Shown here: piece after piece, positions 43,791 to 55,061 of the stretch
Position numbering within the stretch: position 1 is the stretch's first letter
How the letters are laid out: each line of letters starts with the position of its first letter
Assembly: GCA_947462335.1 (NCBI GenBank)
Contig: OX381705.1
Span: 620,001 to 684,000 of the forward strand
Source of the DNA: Harmothoe impar
Lineage: Eukaryota; Annelida; Polychaeta; Phyllodocida; Polynoidae
Direction of reading: 5' to 3'
Length of the DNA stretch: 64,000 nucleotides
Notes under the pieces: generated by a model
What the model saw: the letters and a program-made list of their open reading frames with translations, nothing else
What the model was told of the DNA's origin: nothing
Database searches by the model: none
Translations under genes and position numbers: made by a program

Positions 43791-44165
43791 TTCCCTCCTA
43801 TAACCCACATCTACCTTATAAGCCGCACCTGTTCTTTGGCAACATCCTATAACCCGCACCTGTTCTTTGGCAACATCCTATAACCCGCACCTATTCTTTG
43901 GCAACATCCTATAACCCGCACCTACTCTTTGGAACATCCTATAACCCGCACCTGTTCTTTGGCAACATCCTATAACCCGCACCTGTTCTTTGGCAACATC
44001 CTATAACCCGCACCTGTTCTTTGGTAACATCCTATAACCCGCACCTGTTCTTTGGCAACATCCTATAACCCGCATCTGTTCTTTGGCAACATCCTATAAC
44101 CCGCACCTACACTTTAAGAACATCTTATAACCAGCGCCTACTTTGGTAACATCCTATAACCTGCA
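43791..44165. repeat. 31-bp minisatellite grown inside a CCGTA-family MITE
   Basis: It starts with the MITE terminus CCGTAAATTCCCTCCTATAA and then repeats TTGGCAACATCCTATAACCC followed by GCACCTGTTCT about 11 times. The CCTATAACCCGCACC word is the MITE's own internal motif (compare 1288-1491). Confidence 0.85.
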
Positions 44166-44315
44166 CAAATCTCTATCGCATTTGCAGTACTGTAAGCTTG
44201 AATTTGATATAAAATATGCCCATATTTGTCCATTATTAAACTTTGCTGGTTGATGTAAAGTATACACTATGACATAGTAGGTGGTATCTGCCCTCCTGGT
44301 GGTCTGCAGTGTGTA

Positions 44316-44430
44316 GACGGTGCAGACGGTGCAGACGGTGCAGACGCTGCAGACGGTGCAGACGGTGCAGACGGTGCAGACGCTGCAGACGGTGCAGACG
44401 GTGCAGACGGTGCAGACGGTGCAGACGGTG
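44316..44430. repeat. 9-bp minisatellite
   Basis: TGCAGACGG repeated about 12-13 times with TGCAGACGC variants. Frames through it are open on both strands by composition only. Confidence 0.95.
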
Positions 44431-44539
44431 TAGACCTGACACAATTGCTGACACCCCTGGTCGTCATGATGCATCAATGCAGCCCTGTGTGTGTCTACTG
44501 CATGCATCATGAGACTCCTCGGGGGTTGATGCGATCCTA

Positions 44540-44790
44540 GAGGGTTCAAGTTTTTCAAGTTTGTAAGGTTTTTATTTATCCTAGGCTCAAGTACAGTCAT
44601 TTGGTATCAAATGGTCTACCCTCATCGAGCGCCTAGCGGGGTATAGTATAGATGCGGTAATAGAATATGACCCCTTCTTCACATATTATTATTTTACACA
44701 ATTTCATAAATTTCTATACCGCCCCTCCTGTCCAACTGGACACAACGTAAGTATCTAATAAAGTACATTCAATCAGTCAGTGTGTAGGCC
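44540..44790. mobile_element. Possible SINE/LINE 3' ends
   Basis: Minus-strand sequence near 44545-44595 reads AATAAAAACCTTACAAACTT then GAAAAACTTGAA, resembling the tail of the LINE at 62291 and the segment at 46555-46615. A plus-strand AATAAAGTACATTCAATCAG near 44757 looks like another tail. No body is recognised. Confidence 0.3.
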
Positions 44791-45189
44791 TACTCAGGGA
44801 GGGGTTACAGGAGATTGTTTGGGGGGAGGAAAGGACGGACATGCGGATTGCTATCAATAACCTGGATCAAGATCCTTATCGACGTCAAAAGTAGAAATAG
44901 TGTATTACAGTGCAACAATATATATCGCTCATACAACTATACAGGTCACACATCAGATCAGGCGGCATATCGTCAGGCAGGTGACTTCAGCTACGTCTTT
45001 GCATACACAGCAGGCATACCCATATATATATATATATATATATATATCATGCTGGTGTAGGTCCTACAAAACCAGCCTACCTAGGCCTAGGGGGACCAGG
45101 TATGATGCACCGTTAATGTACTAGCTGGCGCTGCATGGCTGCATCATGATCTGGCCTGGCGCACCATGCCGTCCTTACAGGGTTAAATC

Positions 45190-45628
45190 TAGGGATGTCA
45201 TTGGTATCCAATTTATTCCGATTTCGATTATCATTATTTTGGTCTCGAAATTCCGATTTTTTTCGATTTTTCGATACAGACAAATAACAGCTAAATAACG
45301 TTCAAAAGATGTGTTTTTACCCTTTTTTCAAGCCCAAATAGAATTCATAATACCCAACATGATCATAGGCTAGTTGTTAGAGTGTTGAATTACATAAAAT
45401 TATACAGCAGAACCATTTGCTTATATGGGACGTTTAGGGTTCGCATTTCATCATGCAAATAGATGGCCAAAAATTCCTTAATCTTCCTTATTTCTACACT
45501 ATAGTGAAGCTTTTTTACAGGATAAAAGTAGGTCAAAAAGTGTATCGATTTTGCGTTTTTGTCGATACGATAATCGGAAATCCAAAAATACCGAAATTTC
45601 GATTTGGTAGGTATCGATGACATCCCTA
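45190..45628. mobile_element. hAT-type MITE with 8-bp target duplication
   Basis: The ends are TAGGGATGTCAT and ATGACATCCCTA, and GTTAAATC flanks both sides exactly (45182-45189 and 45629-45636). An 8-bp duplication with YAGGG-type termini is diagnostic for hAT elements. The interior is AT-rich with TCGATTTTTCGAT-like words and no transposase. Confidence 0.9.
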
Positions 45629-45639
45629 GTTAAATCACC

Positions 45640-46878
45640 TTCGGTATAATCAGTAGAGCACACATACAACCACCGTGCTGTAGGGCTGTGTATACCTGTC
45701 TATGCTGCCAGGCCCAGCAGAAGAAACCGTGGGTTTTAGGGAACATGCTGGAAAAATCAATAATTTTTTTACAAGCCATTGGATCTCCATGTTTAGACAT
45801 GCTTTTGATCAAAAAATTATGATATATGCAAAAACTTAACATCAAGTCTCAGAGAAAGTTTTTAATTTTGTGAATCGACGTCAGTGTCCACTCACTACCA
45901 CAGACCATCAAAAATTGTCAAAATAAAAAATTAGGGTAAATGATTTATTTTTGCGAGGCCCCAGAACTATACCTGGTCACTGTGGTATATAGCTGTGTAT
46001 ACATGGACCTAGACATGTATGTCCCACTGTGGTCACCGTGCTATATGGGTGTGTGTATATAATGTACACCGCCCGCAGCCTGTCAGGTCACCGTGTGTGG
46101 GTATGGAGCTACCTACGGGCACACAGCGTCTACTATAGAACCTCACCAAGGAGTCTGTATATCTCACTATGTAGTAGATACAGCACGACTAACTGAGTCT
46201 AGGTCAAAACAGCCATGACAGACTGGCTGGTGCCCTCATAGTCTACCATTGTTACGAGGGGGGGTACGTATTAAACGTAACCTTCAGTTATGTGAGGGTA
46301 TGTGATATAACCAAGGTGTGAAGTCCTTAGCTGTCCACCGTGGGATAAATAGCGATGTAGCTGCAGTGAACTTGTTCCCGCGACTACCGCGTGGTAATCT
46401 TGTGAGACCTTGGTTCTGCTCTGGTGATGCAGCTTGTTGCTGGCATATCGTGGTGTGTGTGAGTTTGGTCGCTGTCTACATCTCACGAGGTATTCCGCGC
46501 TCAGGCCTGACATGGATGCGTACACCGAGCCACCCGAAACATCGCTATAAGGTCTCAAGTTCAAGTTTATAACGTTTTTACTTTGCCTAAACAATTGGAG
46601 TACATTCATGGTTTCCATTGATCTCCCATCGTAACACGTCTAGGAGGGTGTATTCATTCTGCACACAAGGTTCTGACCCTTCATTATAAGCCGTAGCTGC
46701 ACGGTGTTACACATGTTAACAGTAACAATAATACCTTGTGTGCCCCTATCATTAATCATTACACAAATAATGCATTATCTAGTTACACATTTCCCAAGGC
46801 AGAGGTAGACATTGTAACCTCCTCAGGTAGGCTATATATAACTATATCTGTATACAAATACGTATTGTATCTATCAGG
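45640..46878. other. Non-coding spacer
   Basis: No gene is recognised. 46555-46615 resembles a short retroposon tail (AGTTCAAGTTTATAACG). Confidence 0.35.
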
Positions 46879-46881
46879 TAT

Positions 46882-47123
46882 AAGGCCAAAAAAAAAAAAG
46901 TTGTGTCCAGGTATCCCTCGCGACCCAATTTTTTTGGCCCTACCCAAATTTTTTTTTTTTTTTTTTGGAAGGCATTTTTGTGTTTTTTTCTACCAAAAAA
47001 CACTTTTTTTTAATGAAATTTTTTTTTCGTAAAATTATACGAAAATGGGAGGAATTTTGTCTCAAAATCCTTAAAAATATTTCGCCATGTTACCTGAACA
47101 CGACTATATTTTTTTTTGGCCTA
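46882..47123. mobile_element. MITE of the AAGGCC-A10 family
   Basis: Left AAGGCC, an A-run, then GTTGTGTCCAGGTATCCC. Right GTTACCTGAACACGACTA, a T-run, then GGCCT. The interior is very close to the copy at 17259-17527. Confidence 0.85.
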
Positions 47124-47144
47124 AGTCTGTATTCTCTCTGTCAG

Positions 47145-47365
47145 GTACATGTATAAGGCGTGGTCACGGTACTACAGGGGAGCTGCTGTACTACAGCCTT
47201 CTCCTGGGTCTAATATAGTAGTTATATCTGTTATAGATTACGTAGGTCTATAGCTGTAGATATAGTGTTAGTGTTACACGCTATAGTTACTCCATGTGTC
47301 CGGTACAAGGTGTGGTCACGGTACTACAGGGGGAGCTGCTGTACTATAGCCTTCTCCGGTGTTTA
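47145..47365. repeat. Direct duplication of about 65 bp
   Basis: GTGGTCACGGTACTACAGGG and the following GAGCTGCTGTACTA(C/T)AGCCTTCTCC occur near 47160 and 47313. Confidence 0.8.
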
Positions 47366-47406
47366 CGTACTCAGTTATAGATTATAAGTCTACAGCCCTG
47401 CACTTA

Positions 47407-47725
47407 GGGAGTGATCATTTTTTAACAACAGGGGGGGGGGGGGGTGGTTTTCCGCGCGGAGCGTGCGAAATTTTTTTCACCCCCCCCCCGGTCAACGGGT
47501 CGAAATTTTTTACCCCCCCCCACCTACGGGTCGGAAATCGGCGCGCGCGCGGGCCCTTTGAAGCATAGTAATGCGCGGGCTTTTTGGCCCAAAACAGGTT
47601 AAATTTTTTTGACCCCCCCCCAAGAGGGGTCCAAATTTTTTACACCCCCCCGGTCAAGGGGTCCAAATTTTTTTGCCCCCCCCCAAACCAACCCCCCCCC
47701 CTGTTGATAAAAAATGATCACTCCC
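47407..47725. mobile_element. PIF/Harbinger-like MITE, TTA duplication
   Basis: The termini GGGAGTGATCATTTTTTAAC and its inverse TTGATAAAAAATGATCACTCCC are flanked by TTA on both sides. The interior alternates poly-C runs with AAATTTTTT and GGTCAAGGGGTCC words. A 3-bp TWA duplication is the PIF/Harbinger signature. Confidence 0.82.
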
Positions 47726-47947
47726 TTACCATATCCGCCCGTTAAAGCGGAGGTTCTCAAATTAGCGCATGTCCTATTTAAACGCAGGGAAGGAGAGCGT
47801 ATCAAAATAATATATAACGGCGCCTGGTACCGTACATTAGCTGCGACATGCGTATTAACTTACTAGTCGTTTCACTCTCACATAAGGTGACAGTGACTCA
47901 GATCAATGTTTCAAGCAAGATGAAAAAAACGTATTCAATTCAGAGTA

Positions 47948-48149
47948 TCGTAAAACCTCTTTGATAAGCCGACCTTTTTTGGGGATTTTAGGCTTGATTC
48001 GGCTTTAAGCATTGTCTCAAAGAGGGGGGTCGGCTTATAAGGGAGGTTATTTTATCAGGTAGATTTTAGTTTAACCATGTTTAAATGCGCCATATTCGGC
48101 TTAAAATATTCTCTCAAAGTGGGGGGTCTTCTTATCAGAGCTTTTACGG
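47948..48149. mobile_element. MITE of the CCGTA family
   Basis: Left TCGTAAAACCTCTTTGATAA and right TTATCAGAGCTTTTACGG, flanked by TA. The interior repeats TCTCAAAGNGGGGGGTC. Confidence 0.75.
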
Positions 48150-48449
48150 TAACGGTTACGGCTAGTTTAAGAGTAAAGTCGCGATATAGGTGACTCCAGG
48201 AGGTGATACAGGGGTTGGTGTTTGACACGTTCAACACAGCGACACACACTGTGACAGCCCTTTTAATATTTGACAAGGGTGACACGGGCCTTTTAAAAAT
48301 CTATAGGGAAATAGAGTAGAATGTATGAGATAAAAAACCGACACTGCCTTCTTGCTAAAAATCAACGCGGCGACAAATCTGGGTACCCATGTCTAGTCAC
48401 ATAGAGCTGGGCGGTCTTCAACTTGATGGGGAACATTTTTACATCCTAA

Positions 48450-48735
48450 GGGAGTGCTCATTTTTTAACAACAGGGATGGGGGGGTTAGATTTTGTGCGG
48501 AGCGCGCGAAATTTTTTCACCCCCCGGCAGGCCGAAAATCGCGCGCGTTCGCGCCCCTTTGTAGCATAGTAACGCACAGGCTTTTTCCCTCAAAGCAGGT
48601 TGAAAATTTTTCACCACCCCCCCAAGAGGAGTCTAAATTTTTTACCCCCCCCGGTCAAGGGGTCCAAATTTTTTACCCCCCCCCCCAAATCCACCACCCC
48701 CCCCCCCCCCCTGTTGTTAAAAAATGAGCACTCCC
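48450..48735. mobile_element. PIF/Harbinger-like MITE, TAA duplication
   Basis: GGGAGTGCTCATTTTTTAAC and the inverse TTGTTAAAAAATGAGCACTCCC are flanked by TAA. The interior is poly-C rich, as in the copy at 47407. Confidence 0.85.
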
Positions 48736-48739
48736 TAAA

Positions 48740-49480
48740 AGCAAATGGATCGCACTATCTAGTTTTTTTCCCTCATTTCAATAGGCACCTAGTCCATTAC
48801 CCTGTCCATAACAGTCCCTAACTGTTAAACTCGCATCAAAATTTCACAATAGGCCTGTTGAAGCTATTCCATAACTGTCTCTATACCGGTAATTATAAAG
48901 TAATAAACCACTTTATTTTCCATGACCTTTTTTTTGACTCGTTCGAACCCCCAGTAAATCTGCTTTACTTTAGTCAGTGTATTAAATAATGTAGCCTACA
49001 TTGATATTGCAGGTAGGCCTACTTTAAATTACTACTTAGATTATGTCAATCTCAATAGCAACAACCTAGCTTTGAACTTAACTAATAACTTCATAAGCCT
49101 AACTATAAATCCTAAGTCAGCCTAAGCCTTGTAGGCACTTACATATATTTTAGGACTTAGTCCTATGCATTTCATCTATTGACAGCTGGAAAGAGCCCAT
49201 GAAATTAAGCAATTTTGCTATTTATATGATGTCTCTATCTCTACTCAAACTTGACTTATCAACGGTCAAAGATCGATAATTAGCCGCATTATTCTGCCAT
49301 AATTAACAGTACTTAAGAGTTTAATTAGGATCTAAGTTTCGTGATCAATTAAGCTGTGGTCGAGAGTGCCTGAATCACTTAAATGACTTAAATGACTACC
49401 TCTCAGCAAATATTGAAGCTAGCACCTTCAAATAAAAAGTAGGTTGAACGTCACTGAAAATCAGATGAGTTGACATGTTT
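48740..49480. other. Non-coding AT-rich spacer
   Basis: No gene or element is recognised. Confidence 0.35.
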
Positions 49481-49484
49481 GCTG

Positions 49485-50262
49485 ACCTTGGTCGAGGTCA
49501 AGGTCACTGCAAGGTCAAAGGTCGAAGGTCAAATATGTGAAAATAAGGTAATTATATTGATATTTTCGCCTATTTAACCTATTCATTACATGATATGCTT
49601 GAGGAGTGTTCATTTATTAGTTAAAGGGGAGTGTGATGGGTCTCTCCTGAGGTCATGTGTCAAGGTCAAGGTCATTAGAGATTGCAAAATGTTAGCCGAC
49701 AGGCCTATTTCACCTATTAAACCAGCCGGGATTCTCTTTTCAATTGCTGTGATCAGTTATGTTCACACTACCATTCTACTATTTTAAGATTCTAGACAAG
49801 AAATGCAATAGATATCAACCAGAAAATTCAAGGTCAAGGTCAAAGGTCAATTATAAACCATATTTATTTGTGTATTGCATGTATATTCAACATGAATTTC
49901 ATCAACAAGGCATTACCATACTTTCGTAAGCAAGGGCGGGTAACTCCTCACTACCAGCAGGAGCTAATTATAACAATGAACCAAAACTTGAGCAGTTCAT
50001 TTAACTATATACATAGACTTCTATATAAAGCAGAAAAGTCAGTGTCAAAGGTCAATTACAAACCATAATTAGTCATATATTTCATATGAATTCAACATGA
50101 ATTTCACCAAAAAGCCATTACCTTTCTTATGGTACTATCCTAAGCAAATGTGGGTGCCTCATTACTACAATCAGGAGATTATCATCATGATAAGTCACAA
50201 ATTGAGCAATACATTGTGATTTATGCATGGACTTAAAAAGGTGGGTGTGGTACTTTAAGTCT
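49485..50262. repeat. AGGTCA-rich region with a 220-bp tandem duplication
   Basis: AAGGTCAAAGGTC-type direct repeats lie near 49510, 49666, 49830 and 50046. From about 49835 a block of about 215 bp is repeated (AGGTCAATTA, then AAACCATA, then TCAACATGAATTTCA). AGGTCANAGGTCA is the DR1 nuclear-receptor consensus; whether it acts so here is unknown. The block lies just 3' of the transposase-like gene and may be the element's subterminal region. Confidence 0.65.
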
Positions 50263-50277
50263 TAGATGTCTATGTCA

Positions 50278-53200
50278 TCAAACTAATCCTGACAATGTAT
50301 GCTGAGGTGTAGGGTGAAGATCCCCAAGTGCCATGTCAGTTAGGAATGCCTTGAGTTGCAGCTCCTCCTCGTGTGAGTAGTGGCGGTTCTGGCTTTGCTT
50401 CCAATACTCAATCACAAACACTTTACTGCGTTTCTTGAATTTGACTACAATACCATTATACAGTTCATCCTCGCCATCCCCATTCCACATCTGTGTCAGA
50501 CCAGAGTTGACCATGGTTTGTGGGTCTCTCATTGTGTTTCGGATGAGAGTAGCTAGCTCTTGGTTGTCAAGGAGTTCGTCAAGTGATGGGTCATCTAGCA
50601 GTGGCATATTGAGGGCAGTGGCGAACATTCGATCGACCTTTGACCGCTGGGATTTGTCCCGTTTTTGTGATTTCTCCAGCATCCTCTTTCGGTTTTCCTC
50701 AGCAAGCTGTTTCTGCCTCTGCTCCTTTACCGGCTTTTGGGTTTTGAGGTAGTCCTTTGCAAACTTGAGCACCTTTGATGTGTCTTGTTGTTGTAACCAC
50801 CCCGCAGTACCATTTTGCTTATACCGAACTTTGGCGTCAATGAAGTCCATATGGGCATTTGGCGCTCTGCGGCACTGAGCATCAACGGCACCGAGCACAC
50901 GTTCGGCATGCATAGTGTTGAGTGGTGCGTTAGACGTCTCCTCCATGAGCTTAGGAGAGGGGTTGGCAAGGGGTCCCTTGCTGTTGATGTAGTTGTACAT
51001 CTGCCGGTGCAGTACAAGCAGAAAACCCTTGCACAGTTCCTGCATAGCAGGCCTGAACTCTGGCTGAGCGGTGTTCCTTCTCAGAGCCAGTAGCACAGTA
51101 TCATCTTCCGGCAGCGGTCGGGCAAATGCATCAGTGGTGCATTCCGCTGGCACACATGGATGCTTTACGAACTCCTCCAACCGGTCGATAGCTACTTTGA
51201 TGTCAGGGATGACTTCCAAGTGTGATCGCTTATCCTTATTCCCATACACGATGGCCATCCAGGGGCCTGTCAGTAGCTTACCCAACAGGCCCAGGGCAGT
51301 GAGATGGGCAATGATGTGTGGATTAGTCAGATCACCAATTAGCCCTGGCCGTAAGCCGTGCGTTGCGTTGCAATATTTTCGCAGATACTCTAGCAGAGGC
51401 TCCCGCAATTCAACAAACACCCCGGCCAGGTAGAAGAGTATGTGAAGTCTGTTTCCAACATAGCGCTTTACCTTTCCAGCTGGGATCTCTTTCATTATCA
51501 TGTAGTTGCGGAAACCCGATGGATCTCCTGTCCCGTCCTTGTACTTGAGCTTGCTTATGCCGATGATGGTGTTGACGACAGCAGGACCATTACCGTATAC
51601 CTTGCTCTGAAAAGAATAAAAGAGATGAAGAATTAATATCACTCAATTCATGTTGCCCCCAATACTCTATGGGCTGCATAGTGCATTAATCCAGTTTGTT
51701 ATTGGTCAGCATGATTCATGCATGCAACCCTGGTGAGTAAGTCGCCAGTGCTGTATTCCCTCCCCATGCTGACACTATGGGATTGATGCACTGCTGAAGG
51801 GTGTGCCAAAAGCATTTATGCTGCCCCAGAGGATGGCATTGATGCATCATGACAGCCAAGGATATAGCATAATAAAAGGGTATGCAGTCTTTAAAGGGTG
51901 AGTGTCAACTCAAATAACTAAAAACTCAGAATATGCCAATATATGCAATGCCCTCCCTCCTCTTTAAGAAAAAGTGACAAAGAATACAGAAAATGACTAC
52001 AAGTACCTTTATAGTTGTTGTTACATCACGAATCTTCAGGACAGCTCTCGCTTTGTTCGCCAGGCCATCAACAGGATGCATATTACAGTTCAGCTCGTTT
52101 AGAGGACGCTGCCACCGAACTTTGAGTTGCTCTACAGTAACGTGGTTGGCTGCAACTCTGTCTGTTAGGGTGTTGTCAATGTTCTTGATGGCCTTTTCAT
52201 GTGTAGTAGTAGGGTCGGCACCACTGAAACCGGCATAGGCTTCGATGACATCTTTGACAGACTGTGTGATGTGGTGAGTGTAATCCTCACCACGTCCACC
52301 AGGTAGTTCCGCCACACTAAGTACCAGGTTTTTGCCTTCATCAACACTGATATGTGCTTCGTTGATGTGGGCACCCTTTAGTCCTGTCGCATCCCAGGTC
52401 AGTGTAGCGTGAGGCTTTGAAACTAGTGCCTCTCCAGCCTGTATGCTGCTCACTACCCCCATCTCCCTTACCATCAGTGCAACTGTTTTGCCAGTCGGAA
52501 CACTATCCAATTTGCACTTGGTCAATATGGAGACAAGACTTTCCATCAGCATCCCCGCTTCATCAACGGGGACATGGTGCTCTACGCAGCACCATGAAGC
52601 AAGGCGGATATCGTCAGTGTATGTCCTACTGTCAGTTCCCATCCGTGTCTGTATCACCCTGTTCTCCTTCATCTCATCCTTGAGCAGAACATTTTCAGTT
52701 CTCAAATCCTTCACTTCCTTCCTCAGTCTTATGACCTCTGCTGATAGGGATTTGTGTGATTTGATTCGACATGGACCACCTGTTTTGTAGTAACTTGCCA
52801 TGGATTTCTTTTGGTTCTTAATTTTCTTCATCTCAGTTTCACCTTTCACTCTCTGTTCTTTGTTCTCACCAATTTCACTGTCCCCTCCAGCTCCATCATC
52901 CAGTGACTTCTCAAGAATGGCTTTCTTTGCTTTCTCTTTCTTTATGCGTGCTTTAAGTCTATTCTCTTTCTGGTTCATTTTACCAGGACAGTACTTCCTT
53001 ACTTTTGCAGCTTTGTCATCCCTCTCAGTTGTTAACTTATCACATCTACATTCCAGATCTTGTATTTTATTCTGTAGGCGGCGATTCTCCTTTCCCAAAT
53101 CTTTTAAGCACTGTTTCCGGGACTCACACACCTGGCAACAACCTCTCTGAGTTTTGGGTGGTGGAGTGATATCATTAGCACCTTCATACTCTAACTTCCT

Positions 53201-53506
53201 CTTTGCAGCAATCGGAAAGGGAAAAAACGCGCTAAGCAAAGACACTATTTTCTGAGAATTACGTTTGATATTACACCGGTGCTGCTCCAGCTTATCCAAC
53301 AGTCGTGTGACACTAGTTCCGAGACTCTTAATGTTAACGTTGAATGTAGGGTCAGCATTTGAAAGCCGGGAGTGAAGTACAGAATGATCTTTCCTGCAGT
53401 CATTGTAGAGGGCTAACACATTTCCATTAGTCAGAATGGAGGTAGATGAGATATCACTTGGTGTCAGGGTTGCTATATAAGCATTAAGTTCTGCTGCAGA
53501 CTGCAT
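50278..53506 (-). CDS. Two-exon RNase-H-fold transposase-like protein (942 residues)
   Basis: Exon 1 is 53506-52007 (500 codons from MQSAAELNAY) and exon 2 is 51606-50278 (442 codons). The 400-bp intron has AAG|GTACTT and TTTCAG|AGC sites and is phase 0, and both exons are fully open. Residues about 120-290 carry a Cys pair (CCQVCESRKQC) and long coiled coils, with basic stretches. Then come WDATGLKGAHINEAH (D372), LTDRVAANH (D449), LNCNMHPVD (C474, H477) and, in exon 2, GNRLHILFYLAG and LNTMHAERVLG (E735). A D-D-CxxH-E order recalls hAT-like RNase H transposases, and similar uncharacterised proteins are repeated in invertebrate genomes. The family name is not known to me. The C-terminus is basic with Gln/Lys coiled coil. 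The gene could be an active transposase or a domesticated copy; no terminal repeats were found. An earlier Met (53566) is possible but less likely. Confidence 0.7.
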
Positions 53507-53569
53507 ATTGAATCTGAAGTATATAAAGGAAGCTTTATGTATTATGTCAGATATGATTGGTTTCATTAT

Positions 53570-54150
53570 TCACCTTACCTTAAAATGGATAATTTCAGGG
53601 GGAAACTTTGTCTAATTTGCTTTTATAAATAACACACATGTAGAATGATTTGGATTCATACGCAATTTATATAGGATGTTTTGTAATGGGCCTTTGATGG
53701 TTGCAAATGTTGTTTTGTAATTTGAAGTGCTCATGTTTTATAGTTGTCCCTATGAATGTTATCTCTTGGTTCTATGTGAAAACTAGAATAAAATAGCCAT
53801 ACTTTTTTCAATCTGAAAATGTAGGATATTGTAGAATCACTTTAAAGGCAGAGGTACCGCCAATAATCATTTTACATGGAATCATAGCTTGCACATTTGG
53901 GTTTAATCATATGCCAATCATGTGAGTCAGTCAAAAAATGAAAATGTCTGTTGTTTTTTTGTCAGAAGTGAATGTACAGCTTACCTTACCAAGTGTTATA
54001 TCCTGTACCAAAAGGGATGAATCAGGAAAATGTAGGATAGCATCGGATCTTTAAAGTCACGTCTGTTATATGACATCAAGTAGGTTTGTGTAATTGTGCG
54101 TATTTCAAGCATATTGTGTATGTGCAGCCTATACCCAGCTAACAACAAAC
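53570..54150. other. Upstream region of the transposase-like gene
   Basis: AT-rich, with no TATA box or gene identified with confidence. Confidence 0.35.
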
Positions 54151-54159
54151 CAGGTGGAG

Positions 54160-54778
54160 GAAAACATTGGGAAAAGGTTACCCCTCAGAAGGGGTCGGAA
54201 ATTTTTATCCCCCCCCCCCCTATACCCATGCCCCCCGAACCCCCCCCCCGCCGTAACTAATAAATGAACCCCCTCTGTCAACGGGTCAAAATTTTTTACC
54301 CTCCCTCCCCACGAGATGAAAATCAGTGCGCACGCGGGCCCTTTGAAGCATAGTAATGCGCTGGCTTTTTGGCCCAAAACAGGTTAAATTTTTCCGTCCA
54401 CCCCCTTTGAACTATAGTAATGCGCTGGCATTTTCGCTGAAAGGGGGCTTAAATTTTTACCCCCCCCCCCCAAGAGCGGTCAGATTTTTTTTCTCCCCCC
54501 CCCCCCTCAGAAGGGGTTGGACATTTTTATCCCCCCCCCTTAACCCACGCCCCCCCCCCCCCCCCGCTGTAACTAATAAATGAACCCCCTCGGTCAACGG
54601 GTCAAAATTTTTTACCCCCTCCCTACGAGACGAAAATCGGTGCGCACACGGGCCCTTTGAAGAATAGTAACGCGCTGGCTTTTTGGCCCAAAACAGGTTA
54701 AATTTTTTCGTCCACCCCCTTTGAACTATAGTAATGCGCTGGCATTTTTGCTGAAAGGGGCCTTAAATGATCACTCCC
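54160..54778. mobile_element. Harbinger-like MITE with internal duplication
   Basis: The right end is TGATCACTCCC followed by TAA. A block of about 330 bp with TAATAAATGAACCCCCT, GGTCAACGGGTCAAAATTTT, GGGCCCTTTGAA and TAATGCGCTGGC is present twice (about 54250 and 54570). The left terminus is not clear. Confidence 0.6.
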
Positions 54779-54781
54779 TAA

Positions 54782-55057
54782 GGGAGTGATGATTTTTTAA
54801 CAACAGGGGGGGGTGGTGGGTTTCCGCGCGGAGCGCGCGAAATTTCCCCCCCCCCCCCGGTCAAGGGGTCAAAATCTTTTACCCTCCCCCTTAGGGTCAG
54901 AATCGGCTCGCGCGCGGGCCCTTTAAATCATAGTAACGCGCGGGCTTTTTGGCTCAAAACAGGTTACAAGAGGGGTCCAAATTTTTTTGCCCCCCCCCCG
55001 GTCAAGGGGTCCAAATTTTTTTGCCCCCCCCCCTGTTGATTATAAATGATCACTCCC
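54782..55057. mobile_element. PIF/Harbinger-like MITE, TAA duplication
   Basis: GGGAGTGATGATTTTTTAAC at the left and TTGATTATAAATGATCACTCCC at the right, with TAA on both sides. It is directly abutted to the preceding copy, sharing the TAA. Confidence 0.82.
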
Positions 55058-55061
55058 TAAA

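Noticed and set aside
43784..44165. Telomere-like or satellite origin for the CCTATAACCC repeat
   Set aside because: The unit is 31 bp, not a short telomeric hexamer, and it derives from the MITE interior.
46736..47156. Phe-rich plus-strand frames
   Set aside because: Translation of T-runs in a MITE.
48930..48960. tRNA B-box-like word (CGTTCGAACCC)
   Set aside because: No A-box at the right distance and no cloverleaf.
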